A DNA stretch of 56,120 nt, from positions 1-56,120 of the forward strand of contig CAMOWC010000009.1 of assembly GCA_946628065.1 (NCBI GenBank). Reading direction: 5' to 3'. The notes beneath the pieces were generated by a model. It searched no databases, was not told where the DNA came from, and saw only the letters and a list, made by a program, of their open reading frames with translations. Every line of letters starts with the position of its first letter. Position 1 is the first letter of the stretch. Positions 45,008-54,259 of this stretch are shown one piece after another. The position numbers and the translations under genes are program-made. The stretch is from an uncultured Clostridiaceae bacterium. GTDB taxonomy: Bacteria; Bacillota; Clostridia; TANB77; CAG-508.

Positions 45008-45646
45008 GGCAATTATTTTTTTAATTTTTATTCCCTCATTCATAAACATTTGCTCATGTTCTGTAACAATGTTTTCGCTGTCATTTATTTTCTCTAGGTC
45101 TTCAATGTTTTGTATAATTTCAAATCCAGATTCTCTTAAGTATTCTAAAGTGTCTCTGTATAACTCATAATCATCTGTTTTAAAATGAATTTCCCCATTA
45201 TCTGCTAAAAAAACTTTATACATTTCTAATTGTCTTGTATAAGTTAGCCTTCTTTTTCTGTGTTTCGGCCTAGGCCATGGATTACAAAAATTTATAAATA
45301 TTTTATCAATTTTGTCATTCTCATCAAAAATATCAAGTATTCGTTCTATATCATAGGCAAGTATTGCAATATTTTCAATTGGTTTATTCCTGTATTCTTC
45401 TTGGATTTTTCTACGTGCATAGCCTAGCATGTCGTCTTTTAAGTCTATAGCTATATAATTTATATTTTGATTTTTATATGCAGCTTTAGAAATAAAATTT
45501 CCTTTTCCACAACCAAGCTCTAAATATAATGGCGCATGATTTTTAAAAAAGTCATTCCATTTTCCCTTGTTACTTTTTGGTTCTTTTATAAAGTAGCTAC
45601 AATTTTCAAGCTCGGGTCTTGCCCATTTTTTCTTCCTCATTCTCAT
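44999..45646 (-). CDS. trmB: TrmB, tRNA guanine-46 N7-methyltransferase
   Basis: TrmB makes m7G46 in the tRNA variable loop. LELGCGKGNFISKAA (SAM site), IAIDLKDDM, FINFCNPWPRPKHRKRRLT (family signature) and GEIHFKTDD are present. Length is 215 residues. The stop codon lies within the arm of the 57-bp inverted repeat, so the repeat appears to have been inserted at the very end of the gene. Confidence 0.95.
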   Translation of the reverse strand: MRMRKKKWARPELENCSYFIKEPKSNKGKWNDFFKNHAPLYLELGCGKGNFISKAAYKNQNINYIAIDLKDDMLGYARRKIQEEYRNKPIENIAILAYDIERILDIFDENDKIDKIFINFCNPWPRPKHRKRRLTYTRQLEMYKVFLADNGEIHFKTDDYELYRDTLEYLRESGFEIIQNIEDLEKINDSENIVTEHEQMFMNEGIKIKKIIAKK

Positions 45647-45729
45647 TTTTGTTTTCCTCTTTTTTCTTTTTTGTTTTGATTAAGTATACCATATTTTAAA
45701 AAAACTACCAATATGATAATTGGTAGTTT

Positions 45730-45951
45730 TTAGTCATTATCTATTATGTTTTCAAATAAATCTGAATCATAAAATTCTTTTAAACTAATTCCAAATCCTA
45801 TGCAAATATAATGCACAGTCTCCGCTTTAGGGGATACACATCTTTTCTTTACAATGCTCCTAATTGTTGAAGGATTAATTCCAGCTTGATTTCCAAGTTT
45901 GTTGATATTCATATGTTTTTCTTCACATAACTCTTCAATTCTTTTTATCAT
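45730..45951 (-). CDS. Small Xre-family helix-turn-helix regulator
   Basis: The 73-residue protein is a single Cro/C1-type HTH domain (NINKLGNQAGINPSTIRSIVKK) with the C-terminal YICIGFGISLKEFYDSDLFE common to small Xre regulators. It is divergent from an AbrB-type gene at 46128. Operator-like repeats lie in the shared spacer. The ribosome site is weak: GGGGGAG stands about 24 nt before the ATG. Confidence 0.85.
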   Translation of the reverse strand: MIKRIEELCEEKHMNINKLGNQAGINPSTIRSIVKKRCVSPKAETVHYICIGFGISLKEFYDSDLFENIIDND

Positions 45952-46038
45952 GGCATCTGTGAAATCCGTGTTGTTCTCCCCCTTTCTGCATATTTATTTT
46001 ACTCGCAGTATAACAAAAATATTTTTAGCTTGTGTGTG

Positions 46039-46108
46039 AAGTTTCGCGTATTTGTTTCTTGACATCCACGAAATTTTAGTCGTATAATATGTGCTAAGTT
46101 TCACGTAT
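46039..46108 (+). promoter_or_regulatory. Promoter of the AbrB-type gene with repeated operator boxes
   Basis: TTGACA (46059-46064), 18-bp spacer, TATAAT (46083-46088). AAGTTTCGCGTAT (46039-46051) and AAGTTTCACGTAT (46096-46108) flank the promoter as direct repeats. A looser inverted copy (CACGAAATTT) lies over the spacer. These probably bind one of the two divergent regulators. Confidence 0.72.
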
Positions 46109-46127
46109 AATAAATGGAGGCAGTTTT

Positions 46128-46382
46128 ATGAAATTTACTGGAATAATAAAATCTACAGACCAAATAGGGCGTTTCAAAATTCCAAAAGAGTACTTAGAAA
46201 CATATAATATTACCTCAGAAACTCCTTTAAAACTATTTCGAAGAGGGAAATCTATTATTATTCAAAGGGATATATGTAATTGTATTTTCTGCAATTCTTC
46301 TGAAAATATTCTTACATTTAAAGATAAATATATTTGTCACCATTGTATCAATAAAATTAAAGACAAAGCGACATTCATGTAA
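46128..46382 (+). CDS. AbrB/SpoVT-type regulator with C-terminal zinc ribbon
   Basis: The 84-residue protein has an AbrB-type swapped-hairpin domain (TGIIKSTDQIGRFKIPKEYLE, residues 3-25) and ends with CIFCNSS...YICHHCINK, a CxxC-CxxC zinc ribbon. Such AbrB-Zn fusions occur in Clostridia as transition-state-type regulators. A consensus promoter and GGAGG precede it. It probably regulates itself or its divergent Xre neighbour. Confidence 0.85.
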   Translation: MKFTGIIKSTDQIGRFKIPKEYLETYNITSETPLKLFRRGKSIIIQRDICNCIFCNSSENILTFKDKYICHHCINKIKDKATFM

Positions 46383-46410
46383 CATGTATGCCTCTTGTCT
46401 TTAATTTTTT
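46356..46410 (+). terminator. Terminator of the AbrB-type gene
   Basis: ATTAAAGACAA (46356-46366) pairs with TTGTCTTTAAT (46395-46405), then a T-run. The 5' arm lies in the last codons of the gene. Confidence 0.85.
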
Positions 46411-46441
46411 TTATGATATAATTTTTTAAAAAATAAAAGGA

Positions 46442-47902
46442 ATGATTTTTTTGGATAATCAAACGATAATGCAATTTTTTGAATGGTATTTGCCCTCTCC
46501 TTTTCCTTTATGGGAAAAGGCAAAAGACGATGCTCCAAGATTAAAAAGTATTGGTATTACTGCTCTATGGCTTCCTCCAGCTTACAAAGGTGCAGGCGGA
46601 GACCATGATACGGGTTATGGCGTATATGATTTATACGACTTAGGTGAGTTTGACCAAAAAGGTTCTGTTGGGACAAAATATGGAACTAGGTTAAGCTATT
46701 TATCTGCTATAGATGCTTTGCATCAAAATGGAATAAAAGTTTATGCCGATATTGTTTTAAATCATAAATTTGGAGCAGACGAAACTGAAGAAGTTTTAGC
46801 TTCGCAAGAATCTTTTACCAATAGAAATAACTCAATTGAAATTACTAATAATATTATTCCAATTTTAGCATGGACTAAATATACTTTTCCTGGTCGTGGT
46901 GATAAATACTCTGATTTCAAATGGAACTGGACTCATTTTCATGGTGTAGATTGGGACGACAGAGAAAAAATTAATTCCATTTTTAAGTTTTATGGAAAAC
47001 GTTGGGATGAAGATGTCGATAAGGAAAATGGCAATTTTGATTACTTAATGGGGGCAGATATAGATTTAAACAATATAGACGTCGTAAACGAATTAATTTC
47101 TTGGGGGAAATGGTATACAAGCACTACAAATATTGATGGCTACAGGCTCGATGCAGTAAAGCATATTCGCGCAAGCTTTTATTTGAATTGGCTTAAAGCA
47201 ATGAGAGAAAGCAATCAAAAACCGCTATTTGCTGTTGGTGAATATTGGAATTCAAATATAGAAATATTAAAGAAATATCTAGAAGAAACAGAATGGTCAA
47301 TGCATTTGTTTGACGTACCTCTTCACTATAATTTTTATGATGCTTCTATTTCTGGTGGAAGCTATGACATGTCAAAGATTTTGGATAACACATTAGTAAA
47401 AGAAGAACCTCTTAAAGCTGTTACATTTGTAGATAATCATGACACAGAACCAGGCCAGTCTTTGTTTTCTTGGGTACAAGATTGGTTCAAGCCACTTGCT
47501 TACTCAATTATACTTCTTCGTGAGCAAGGTATACCTTGCGTATTCTATGGTGATTATTATGGAATTCCACAAGAAAAAATAGAGCCTAAATCAGAAATAC
47601 TTGATAAATTATTACTTCTTAGAAAAAATAAGGCTTATGGAGTTCAGCATGATTATTTTGATAATAATAGCATTGTTGGCTGGACTCGTGAAGGTGATGT
47701 TGGACATACAAAATCAGGTTTAGCTACAATCCTTTCTGATTTTGAAGCAGGACAAAAAGAAATGTATGTAGGTCAACATTTTTCCGGTCACACTTTTATC
47801 GATTTTCTAGGTAATAGGTCTGAAAAAGTTATAATTGATGAAAACGGTAATGGGACTTTCTTTGTAGATGGCGGAAGTGTATCTGTTTGGGTTGAAGAAT
47901 AA
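46442..47902 (+). CDS. Cytosolic alpha-amylase, GH13
   Basis: The enzyme cleaves alpha-1,4-glucans. GH13 motifs: DIVLNHKFGAD (region I), DGYRLDAVKH (nucleophile Asp), FAVGEYW (acid Glu), FVDNHDTEPGQ (transition-state Asp). There is no signal peptide, so it probably acts on internal glycogen-like polymer or imported dextrins. MQFFEWYLPS near the start is typical of the AmyS-type cytosolic group. Length is 486 residues from ATG 46442. A TTG five codons into the ORF, preceded by AAGGA, is an alternative start. Confidence 0.93.
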   Translation: MIFLDNQTIMQFFEWYLPSPFPLWEKAKDDAPRLKSIGITALWLPPAYKGAGGDHDTGYGVYDLYDLGEFDQKGSVGTKYGTRLSYLSAIDALHQNGIKVYADIVLNHKFGADETEEVLASQESFTNRNNSIEITNNIIPILAWTKYTFPGRGDKYSDFKWNWTHFHGVDWDDREKINSIFKFYGKRWDEDVDKENGNFDYLMGADIDLNNIDVVNELISWGKWYTSTTNIDGYRLDAVKHIRASFYLNWLKAMRESNQKPLFAVGEYWNSNIEILKKYLEETEWSMHLFDVPLHYNFYDASISGGSYDMSKILDNTLVKEEPLKAVTFVDNHDTEPGQSLFSWVQDWFKPLAYSIILLREQGIPCVFYGDYYGIPQEKIEPKSEILDKLLLLRKNKAYGVQHDYFDNNSIVGWTREGDVGHTKSGLATILSDFEAGQKEMYVGQHFSGHTFIDFLGNRSEKVIIDENGNGTFFVDGGSVSVWVEE

Positions 47903-47913
47903 AAATGTAAATT

Positions 47914-47943
47914 GGGGGACGCGTCTAATTTGGAGACGCGTCT
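47914..47943. terminator. Hairpin with GGGGGACGCGTC core between convergent genes
   Basis: GACGCGTCT (47918-47926) pairs with AGACGCGTC (47934-47942), followed by TAAAAATA. It ends the amylase and yraN transcripts and shares the GGGGGAC(G)xGTCT pattern with the hairpin at 50902. Confidence 0.8.
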
Positions 47944-47957
47944 AAAAATATACAAAC

Positions 47958-48320
47958 TCAAAAAATCTGCTTGATATGATTTATTATAGACTTGTATTTT
48001 CCTCGTACATATACCTCAATTACATCAAATCTTAAAAATACATTTTTTATCTTATGCAAAAAAATGTAATATTGAGCTGCAGAGTAAATATGTTTCTGTT
48101 TTTGCAAGTTTACGGCGTCTACCGGAGTTCCATAATATAAATTTGTTCTTGTTTTTACTTCAATAAAAACAAGTTCTTGTCCGCCTTTGTCCCACGCAAT
48201 TATGTCTATTTCACCTTGTTTACAATCAAAATTTCTTTCAACTATGTCATAATTATTGTCTTCTAAATACTGGCAAGCTTTGTCTTCTCCCCATTTCCCA
48301 ATTTCATGTTTTTGGTACAT
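47958..48320 (-). CDS. yraN: YraN, UPF0102 nuclease-like protein
   Basis: The 120-residue protein shows the Holliday-junction-resolvase-like fold: GKWGEDKACQYLEDNNYDIVERNF, then GEIDIIAWDKGGQELVFIEVKTR with the conserved E-D-ExK residues. The exact role is not settled in the family. It is last in the comM-dprA-yraN run, a common order in Firmicutes. The ATG follows AAAGGGG at the dprA stop. Confidence 0.92.
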   Translation of the reverse strand: MYQKHEIGKWGEDKACQYLEDNNYDIVERNFDCKQGEIDIIAWDKGGQELVFIEVKTRTNLYYGTPVDAVNLQKQKHIYSAAQYYIFLHKIKNVFLRFDVIEVYVRGKYKSIINHIKQIF

Positions 48321-48323
48321 AGT

Positions 48324-49221
48324 TTATTCCCCTTTAATATCATACTCATTACTTGGTAACCTTTTAACAAACCCCTCTAATTCCATCATAAATAGCAAAC
48401 TATTTACTTCATTTATAGGCTTGTTCAAGCTTCTACACAACATATTACTATTCATTTTCTTTTTTTTAATCAACCTGTATATTTCTAGGTACTGAGTTGG
48501 AACTATTTTTTCATTCATTACATTTTTTTCTTTTCTTTCTTCGTATTTCAATTCAGGGATTTTATCTATAATGTCTTTTGCATCAAGCGCTAAAATTGCT
48601 CCATGTTTTAGAAGTCTATTTGTGCCGTATTCCATGCATGTTATCCATCTCATGAGGTATGCAGAATACTTTTCTCCCCTGCTTCTTAGCAAGCGAAGCT
48701 GTTACACTTGTTCCGCTCCTAAATGCTGCCTCTATTACCAGGGTTCCAAGCGACAATCCACTTACAATTCTGTTTCTTTCTAAGAATTTATTTGAACTAG
48801 CATATTCATCTGGAAAATATTCACTAATTATTACACCACCATTTTCTATAATTTTATGAAATAATCCTATATTTTCTTTAGGAAAAATGTGTTTAAATCC
48901 ACACCCTAAAACAGCTATGGTCTTTCCTCCTGATTCTAAGGCGCCTATATGTGCTGCAGTATCTATCCCTACTGCCATTCCGCTTACTATTGTAATATTT
49001 TGGCTTGCTAAATCATATGCAAATTTTTTAGCCAATCTAATACCTTCATCAGAACAAGATCTGGATCCAATTATTGATATACAATTAGACTCCAAAATTT
49101 CTTCGTTTCCTTCTACATAAAGCAATTCCGGAGCATCTCCTATTTGTTTTAGTAATTCAGGATAGTATTTTGAATCTAATTTTATTTTTTCTATTTTTTT
49201 CATCTCCTTTAGTTCTTCCAA
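48324..49221 (-). CDS. dprA: DprA, DNA-processing protein, with one CGG recoding site
   Basis: DprA loads RecA on incoming single-stranded DNA in natural transformation. The Rossmann core is intact: IIGSRSCSDEGIRLAKKFAY, IVSGMAVGIDTAAHIGAL, FLERNRIVSGLS and GRKVFCIPHEMDN. The plain frame fails at MHGIRHK. Omitting the C of CGG at 48627 gives HGIGTNRLLKHGA, an invariant DprA motif, and continues to a winged-helix end. The joined product is 298 residues. The TTG at 49221 overlaps the comM end; an ATG at 49203 is an alternative. Confidence 0.9.
48624..48627 (-). other. CGGC recoding site 7 (dprA)
   Basis: ATA then C-GGC. Omitting C48627 restores HGIGTNRLL. Confidence 0.9.
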
Positions 49222-50757
49222 TATTTTCTGTCTAGACTTCTGTATTGAATTGCCTCTGCGATGTGTTCTGTTTCTATATTTTCTGAACTAGCTAAATCTG
49301 CAATTGTCCTTGCAACTTTAAGTATTCTGCCATATGCTCTTGCGCTTAGTCCTAGACTTTTAAATGATTTTTCCAAAAGTATACTACTTTGCATGTTTAA
49401 TTTGCAGTATTTTTCAATTAATTTAGGAGATAATTCCGCATTTGAATAAATACCATATTCTTTATATCTTTCTTTCTGGATATTGCGAGCTTTATTAACT
49501 CTATTTCGAATGTCCTCTGATGTCTCGGTTACTCCTCTGCTATTTAGTTTTTCATATTTTACACTATTTACTTCCAAGTGTATGTCAATTCTGTCTAATA
49601 ATGGCCCGCTTATTTTTCCCATGTATTTTTTTATTTGTTCATCTGTACAAGTACATTCTTTCTCCGTTGAACCGTAGTAGCCACATGGGCATGGGTTCAT
49701 GCTTGCAATAAGCATAAAGTTACAAGGATACGTTAGCGCTGCAGTTACTCTGCTTATAGATATGCTTCTGTCTTCCAATGGGCCTCTTAACACCTCCAGC
49801 GTACTTTTGTTGAATTCTGTCAATTCATCCAAAAATAGCACACCATAATGTGCAAGACTTATTTCTCCGTGGTTTTGGTACTCTTCCGCCACCGAACTAA
49901 GGAAACCCCTGATATTGTGTGATGCGGGCTTCTGAATGGTCTTGTTAATACTATTGGCGTTTCTTGTGATAATAAACCCGCTATGCTATGAATTTTAGTA
50001 ACTTCCAATGCTTCTTCAAAGCTCAAATCAGGTAGTATTGTTGGAATTCTTCTTGCGAGCATCGTTTTGCCACTTCCTGGTGAGCCAAGCAAAAGGCAAT
50101 TGTGTGCTCCGTGCAGCAGCTATTTCTAGAGCTCTTTTTGCATTTTCTTGTCCTTTTACTTCAGAAAAATCAATTGGATATTTAGATAAATTTTGAGTTT
50201 CTATTTTTAAATGTTCTTCCAATAAAATGCTTGTTTCATCATTTAAAAACCTAATTACTTGTGAAAGGCTCTCTACTGCTAAAATTTCAACGTCTTTTAC
50301 AATGGCTGCTTCTTTTGCATTTTCTTTTGGAAGAATTATTCTTTTCATTCCAAGCCTTGCTGCTTCTATGCATATTGGCAAAACTCCATTTATTTTGCAT
50401 ATTTTTCCTCCGGAGTGACAGTTCTCCTAAAACTATTGTTTTTTCTAAGTTCTTTTCTGCTTTGTCTCTAGAAATTGTTTCCATTGAAATTAATATTCCA
50501 ATTGCTATAGGCAAGTCGAAATTTGAGCCTTCTTTCCTTGTGTTTGCAGGCGCTAAATTTACAATTACTCTTCTACTAAAAAACTCGACTCCTGAGTTTT
50601 TTATAGCTATTTTTACTCTTTCTTTAGATTCTTTTACACTTGTATCAGGAAGCCCTACAATTTCAAAACAAGGCATTCCTGAAGACACGTCTACTTGAAC
50701 AGATACAACATACCCATCTAAGCCGTGAAGGGCCATACTGGCTATAGTTGATAGCAT
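49209..50757 (-). CDS. comM: ComM/YifB AAA+ helicase-like protein, with four CGG recoding sites
   Basis: A Mg-chelatase-type AAA+ protein involved in branch migration during transformation. In the plain frame it is broken into ORF pieces at four places. Each is C before a Gly codon: 50412 ([15 protein letters not shown]), 50111 ([19 protein letters not shown], just before Walker A), 49894 ([11 protein letters not shown]) and 49869 ([18 protein letters not shown], just before Walker B). Skipping all four C gives 514 residues, the family norm, with every motif intact, including [13 protein letters not shown], the [10 protein letters not shown] zinc-like motif and [10 protein letters not shown]. 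Four unrelated mutations of identical kind would be very unlikely. Confidence 0.9.
49866..49869 (-). other. CGGA recoding site 11 (comM)
   Basis: CCA then C-GGA. Omitting C49869 restores KPGEISLAH. Confidence 0.9.
49891..49894 (-). other. CGGT recoding site 10 (comM)
   Basis: GTT then C-GGT. Omitting C49894 restores LVGGGR. The natural GGC-GGA two codons later is not a shift site because its C ends a codon. Confidence 0.9.
50108..50111 (-). other. CGGA recoding site 9 (comM)
   Basis: GCA then C-GGA. Omitting C50111 restores [12 protein letters not shown] before Walker A. Confidence 0.9.
50409..50412 (-). other. CGGA recoding site 8 (comM)
   Basis: CTC then C-GGA. Omitting C50412 restores [17 protein letters not shown]. 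Confidence 0.9.
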
Positions 50758-50901
50758 ATTTATTCTCCTTTTTTTGGGGATTTGTATTGAAAAAAAAATA
50801 ATGAATAAATTTTATTTGAAATAATAAGTTATATATAACACATTAACATACCAATTACAACTTTTTTTCATCGACAAATTTCGATAAAGTTTTTTTGGAC
50901 G

Positions 50902-50973
50902 TTGAAAAGTTGGGGGACGTGTCTAAAAATTATCACTCATGATAATTTTTAGACACGTCCCCCAACTTTTCAA
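50902..50973. repeat. Perfect 34-bp inverted repeat with 4-nt loop
   Basis: Arms 50902-50935 and 50940-50973 are exact complements around CTCA. They contain GGGGGACGTGTCTAAAAATT. It stands 10 bp behind the UDPGP gene stop and before comM, and would end the UDPGP transcript. It is of the same family as the repeats at 6491, 39901, 44886 and 47914. Confidence 0.95.
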
Positions 50974-50982
50974 ACTTCACTT

Positions 50983-52253
50983 TTATTCTTCATATTTTAT
51001 TTGTTTGCCTTGATTTGTCCAGTATTTAATGTACTTTTCTTTTGCTGTTTCTGGACTGTATATTCCTATAAAATCCTTTATTGGTGCAAATTCTTCGTCT
51101 TCATTTACTCTTAGCAAAAGCATATTATCAAAATATGAGAAGCCATCAAATATAAATTTTTCAAATTTAAAAGTATTTGGTTTTGGTGGTACTTCTTTTA
51201 CGCCTTCAAAATTAATAAACGCATTTTTTTTAAAGGCTCTATGGTAAGGAAGTTTTACATTTTTTAATTTTTGTAGTGCTTCTATACTGAATAAATGAGC
51301 CACTATATTCACATCTCTATACAAGTAATTTCCTTTCTCATCTTTTGCTTCCGACATTTCTGGAGATATGTGTTGATATTCCAGAATTGATGGCTTACCA
51401 TTTCTTTTGCAAAACACACTAATAGGGTCATCTGGTATTTCCTTAAATGCACTTTTTGAGCCAATTTTGCATCTATTTTCTGCCGTTAGCCCAATAAATA
51501 ACAAATCTACCAATTTGAGTAATACATTGTCTATTCCTCCGAATGCTTACCCATTTTATGCCGTTAGCATCCATCTCATCTACTAAGCCATTTTCTCCTA
51601 ATGCTCTAAATACATCTCCGTTTCCGTTTGAAGCTTCCTTTATTCTATCTTTTCGATCCAAAATAATTTTTCCTTCAGTATCAATGAGTGGAAGCTTATC
51701 TTGAATAAAAAACTTTACCTTTTCTTTTGGATAATCAAAAAAATTTTTCTTATTAAAAAAAGTTATTGTCTCATCATTGTTCTCTTGGCTTGTCATAATA
51801 TACCAAGGAATGTATACTCCAAATTTTAAGTATATATCTTTTAAGTTATCACATAAAATTTCAAAAAGTGATTTTCTAGGAATTAAGCTTAGTTCGAATG
51901 TAGCTTTAGGCCCATGGTACCCAAGTCTTGTTCCGTTGACCTCCTGCCATTGAAACTACAGCAACTTCTCCACGTTTTACTATTTCCTCACCAATCTTTT
52001 CATACATTTTTCTTTCTTTTTCAGTTATACAGTTTGAATTAAAATACGGAAGTGGTGTTATTTCGTTTAAGTTAAAGTTTTCTTTTTCTTTTGATTTTTC
52101 GTATCTTTCCTTAACTTTAGAAAAATCAATATCTTTTATCTGTGAAATAAAATCCGTTTTTTCCTTTTCATCAAGTTCATCCCAAAAAGCTAGAACATGC
52201 TCTTGCCCCTCACTCTTGAGCATTACTCTAAGTTGCTCTATGTCTTCTTCCAT
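50983..52253 (-). CDS. UDPGP-family sugar nucleotidyltransferase (UAP1-like), with two CGG recoding sites
   Basis: The family makes UDP-GlcNAc or UDP-sugars from UTP and a sugar-1-phosphate. The plain frame is cut after VVSMAGGQRN and again after VSIRRN. Omitting C at 51935 gives MAGGQGTRLGYHGPKATFEL, the nucleotide-binding signature. Omitting C at 51541 gives VSIGGIDNVLLKLVD. The joined product is 422 residues, with PWYIMTSQEN, GNGDVFRAL, KPSILEYQ-type and AFKK segments as in eukaryote-type UAP/UGP proteins also found in some Clostridia. The exact sugar is unproven. It follows a phosphoesterase gene. Confidence 0.85.
51538..51541 (-). other. CGGA recoding site 13 (UDPGP gene)
   Basis: ATT then C-GGA. 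Omitting C51541 restores SIGGIDNVLL. Confidence 0.88.
51932..51935 (-). other. CGGA recoding site 12 (UDPGP gene)
   Basis: CAA then C-GGA. Omitting C51935 restores AGGQGTRLG, the catalytic glycine loop. Confidence 0.92.
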
Positions 52254-52292
52254 AATACTTACCCCTTATTATACATTATGTTTCTTCAAGGT

Positions 52293-53087
52293 CTATGGTT
52301 CCGCAGTTTGCAGTTTTCTTATAATATATTCTTTATCTGGATTATCAGATTCATTTACTCTAGCAATTTCTTTTTCAATACAATATGGAACCCTAACAAT
52401 TTGCAGGCTAATTCCAGTTAGTTTTTGTTCTTCTAGCTCTCCTTCTACTATTATATATGATGATACTGTTGAAAACTTGCTGGTATCAGTAACTTCGCTG
52501 GTATTTAACATTTCAGCTGGCATTCCTACACTACCTGGATTAAATATCATTTTGTCTTTTAACCTTATAATATTTGGCGTATGTATGTGGCCATATCCCA
52601 CTATGTCTGGTATTCTGTCTTCTGGTTTCTTTCCTATAAAATCTGTATTTTTAAATAATAGCTCTCCATCAGTAATTTCTCTGCTTTCATTTTTTGAATT
52701 TTTATTGCTAAACATAGGGTTATATAATGAATCTAAATCAAATGGAGATGCGTGAAATAATCTTACTAGATGACCGCTTAGATAAAATTCATGGCAAATT
52801 GGAAGATTTTTTAAATATTCCGCTCTTTTCTCCCCTATTTTCACTCTTGTCCAATATTTCTTTTCAAGAGCCATGTCCCTTGACATATATTCATCACAAT
52901 TACCTTGTAAAACTACATCACATTTTTCTCTTACAAGATCAATGCATTGTGCAGGGCTAACTCCTTTATATATAATATCTCCTAAGCAAATTATTTTGTT
53001 TATTTCTCTTTTTTCAATGTCACTAAAAACTGTCTCAAGTGCAGTTAAATTAGCATGTACATCTGAAATAATAGCAATCTTTTCCAT
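52293..53087 (-). CDS. Calcineurin-like metallophosphoesterase
   Basis: The 264-residue protein starts MEKIAIISDVHANLTALETV and has LGDIIYKG, LQGNCDEYM (GNHD type, His replaced by Cys), YGHIHTP and FNPGSVGMP. It is a YfcE/MJ0936-like phosphodiesterase with two metal sites. The substrate is unknown. It lies directly upstream of the UDPGP gene and may share its transcript. Confidence 0.88.
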   Translation of the reverse strand: MEKIAIISDVHANLTALETVFSDIEKREINKIICLGDIIYKGVSPAQCIDLVREKCDVVLQGNCDEYMSRDMALEKKYWTRVKIGEKRAEYLKNLPICHEFYLSGHLVRLFHASPFDLDSLYNPMFSNKNSKNESREITDGELLFKNTDFIGKKPEDRIPDIVGYGHIHTPNIIRLKDKMIFNPGSVGMPAEMLNTSEVTDTSKFSTVSSYIIVEGELEEQKLTGISLQIVRVPYCIEKEIARVNESDNPDKEYIIRKLQTAEP

Positions 53088-53152
53088 TATCTTCGCCTTC
53101 TTTCATTTTTAGTTTTAACAATTTTATCATAACTACCTATGAAAGACAAGGT

Positions 53153-53204
53153 CAAAAAAAGTGCAGATGGCAAACATTGACAGTTCTCTGTTTGACCACC
53201 TGCA
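53153..53204 (-). terminator. Terminator of the ABC transporter operon
   Basis: TGCAGATGGCAAACA (53162-53176) pairs with TGTTTGACCACCTGCA (53189-53204) with a small bulge. Seven T follow on the minus strand. Confidence 0.85.
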
Positions 53205-53209
53205 TTCAT

Positions 53210-54259
53210 TTATTGATTTATTGCATCTTTTGCATATTTATTATTTACTACATCTTCATAAGGTACCTTTTTCTCTAATTCCCCTGCTTCTTGTATTATT
53301 GTTTGTAATAATTCAAAATCTTCTTTTTCGAGTACTGGATTTGTTTTCCATGCATCTATTGATCTATAACGCTTTACAACTGTTTCAAGTAGCTCTAAAT
53401 CTGTGTCTGGAAAAAATTTAGCTATCGCTTCTGCAACTTCTTTATTTGTATGGCTTTCCACCCATTTTTGCCCCTCATATATTGCATTTACAAATTTTTG
53501 AATAGTATCTTCATTCTCTGCAATATAACTTTTTTTTGCGAAGTACGCTGTATATGCTATTTTACCAGCTTCCTCTCCAACTGATGCTACTATATATCCT
53601 TTGCCCGCTTGCTCAGTCATTGATGCTGTTGGCTCAAATAAGGTTACATAATCTGCATTTCCGCCTGAAAAGGCACCTGCCATTAAATCAAATTGTATGC
53701 TATCATCTAGTACCATATCAGTTTCAGGATTCATTCCATTTTTTCTTATTACATAAGATAATGCCATATATGGAACTCCACCTTTTCTTCCAGGTATTAT
53801 TGTTTTTCCTTTTAAGTCAGACCATTTAAAATTGTTGTTTTCTTCTCTACTTATCAAAAATGCTCCATCCGTTTGTGTTAGCTGAGCTATTACTTGAGGA
53901 TAGTCTTCTTTGCCTTCATTATACACGTAAATCGAAGCTTCTGGACCTGCAAAACCGATATCGCTTTGACCTGCTAAGACAGCTGTCATTACTTTATCTG
54001 CTCCTTGCCCTGTTGAAAGTTCTATTTCTAATCCGGCTTCTTTAAAAAATCCTTTGCTTATTGCAACATATTGAGGAGCATAAAATACTGAACGCGTAAC
54101 TTCATTTACACGAATAGTCTTTAAGCTTTCAGTTTCAGCGACACTAGAGTCTTTGTTTTTGCCTACTGATACAGCCACTACTATTATAAGAACTAATGCA
54201 ATTACAGCAATTAAAAGTATATACTTTTTCAACTCTATCTCCTTTCCAATTTTAAACAT
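53210..54259 (-). CDS. ABC transporter substrate-binding protein, SsuA/NMT1 type
   Basis: The 349-residue protein has an N-terminal membrane or lipoprotein-like helix without an obvious lipobox Cys, so it may stay anchored. VFYAPQYVAISKGFFKEAGLEIEL and GQSDIGFAGPEA are the NMT1/SsuA ligand-site motifs. Possible ligands are sulfonates, nitrate, taurine or thiamine precursors, and no clear riboswitch decides. It is the last gene of the ATPase-permease-binding-protein operon and overlaps the recoded permease end by 8 nt. Confidence 0.88.
   Translation of the reverse strand: MFKIGKEIELKKYILLIAVIALVLIIVVAVSVGKNKDSSVAETESLKTIRVNEVTRSVFYAPQYVAISKGFFKEAGLEIELSTGQGADKVMTAVLAGQSDIGFAGPEASIYVYNEGKEDYPQVIAQLTQTDGAFLISREENNNFKWSDLKGKTIIPGRKGGVPYMALSYVIRKNGMNPETDMVLDDSIQFDLMAGAFSGGNADYVTLFEPTASMTEQAGKGYIVASVGEEAGKIAYTAYFAKKSYIAENEDTIQKFVNAIYEGQKWVESHTNKEVAEAIAKFFPDTDLELLETVVKRYRSIDAWKTNPVLEKEDFELLQTIIQEAGELEKKVPYEDVVNNKYAKDAINQ

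Noticed and set aside
48616-49221. N-terminal dprA ORF taken as a complete gene
   Set aside because: It ends inside the invariant HGIGTNRLL motif, and the rest follows after skipping one C.
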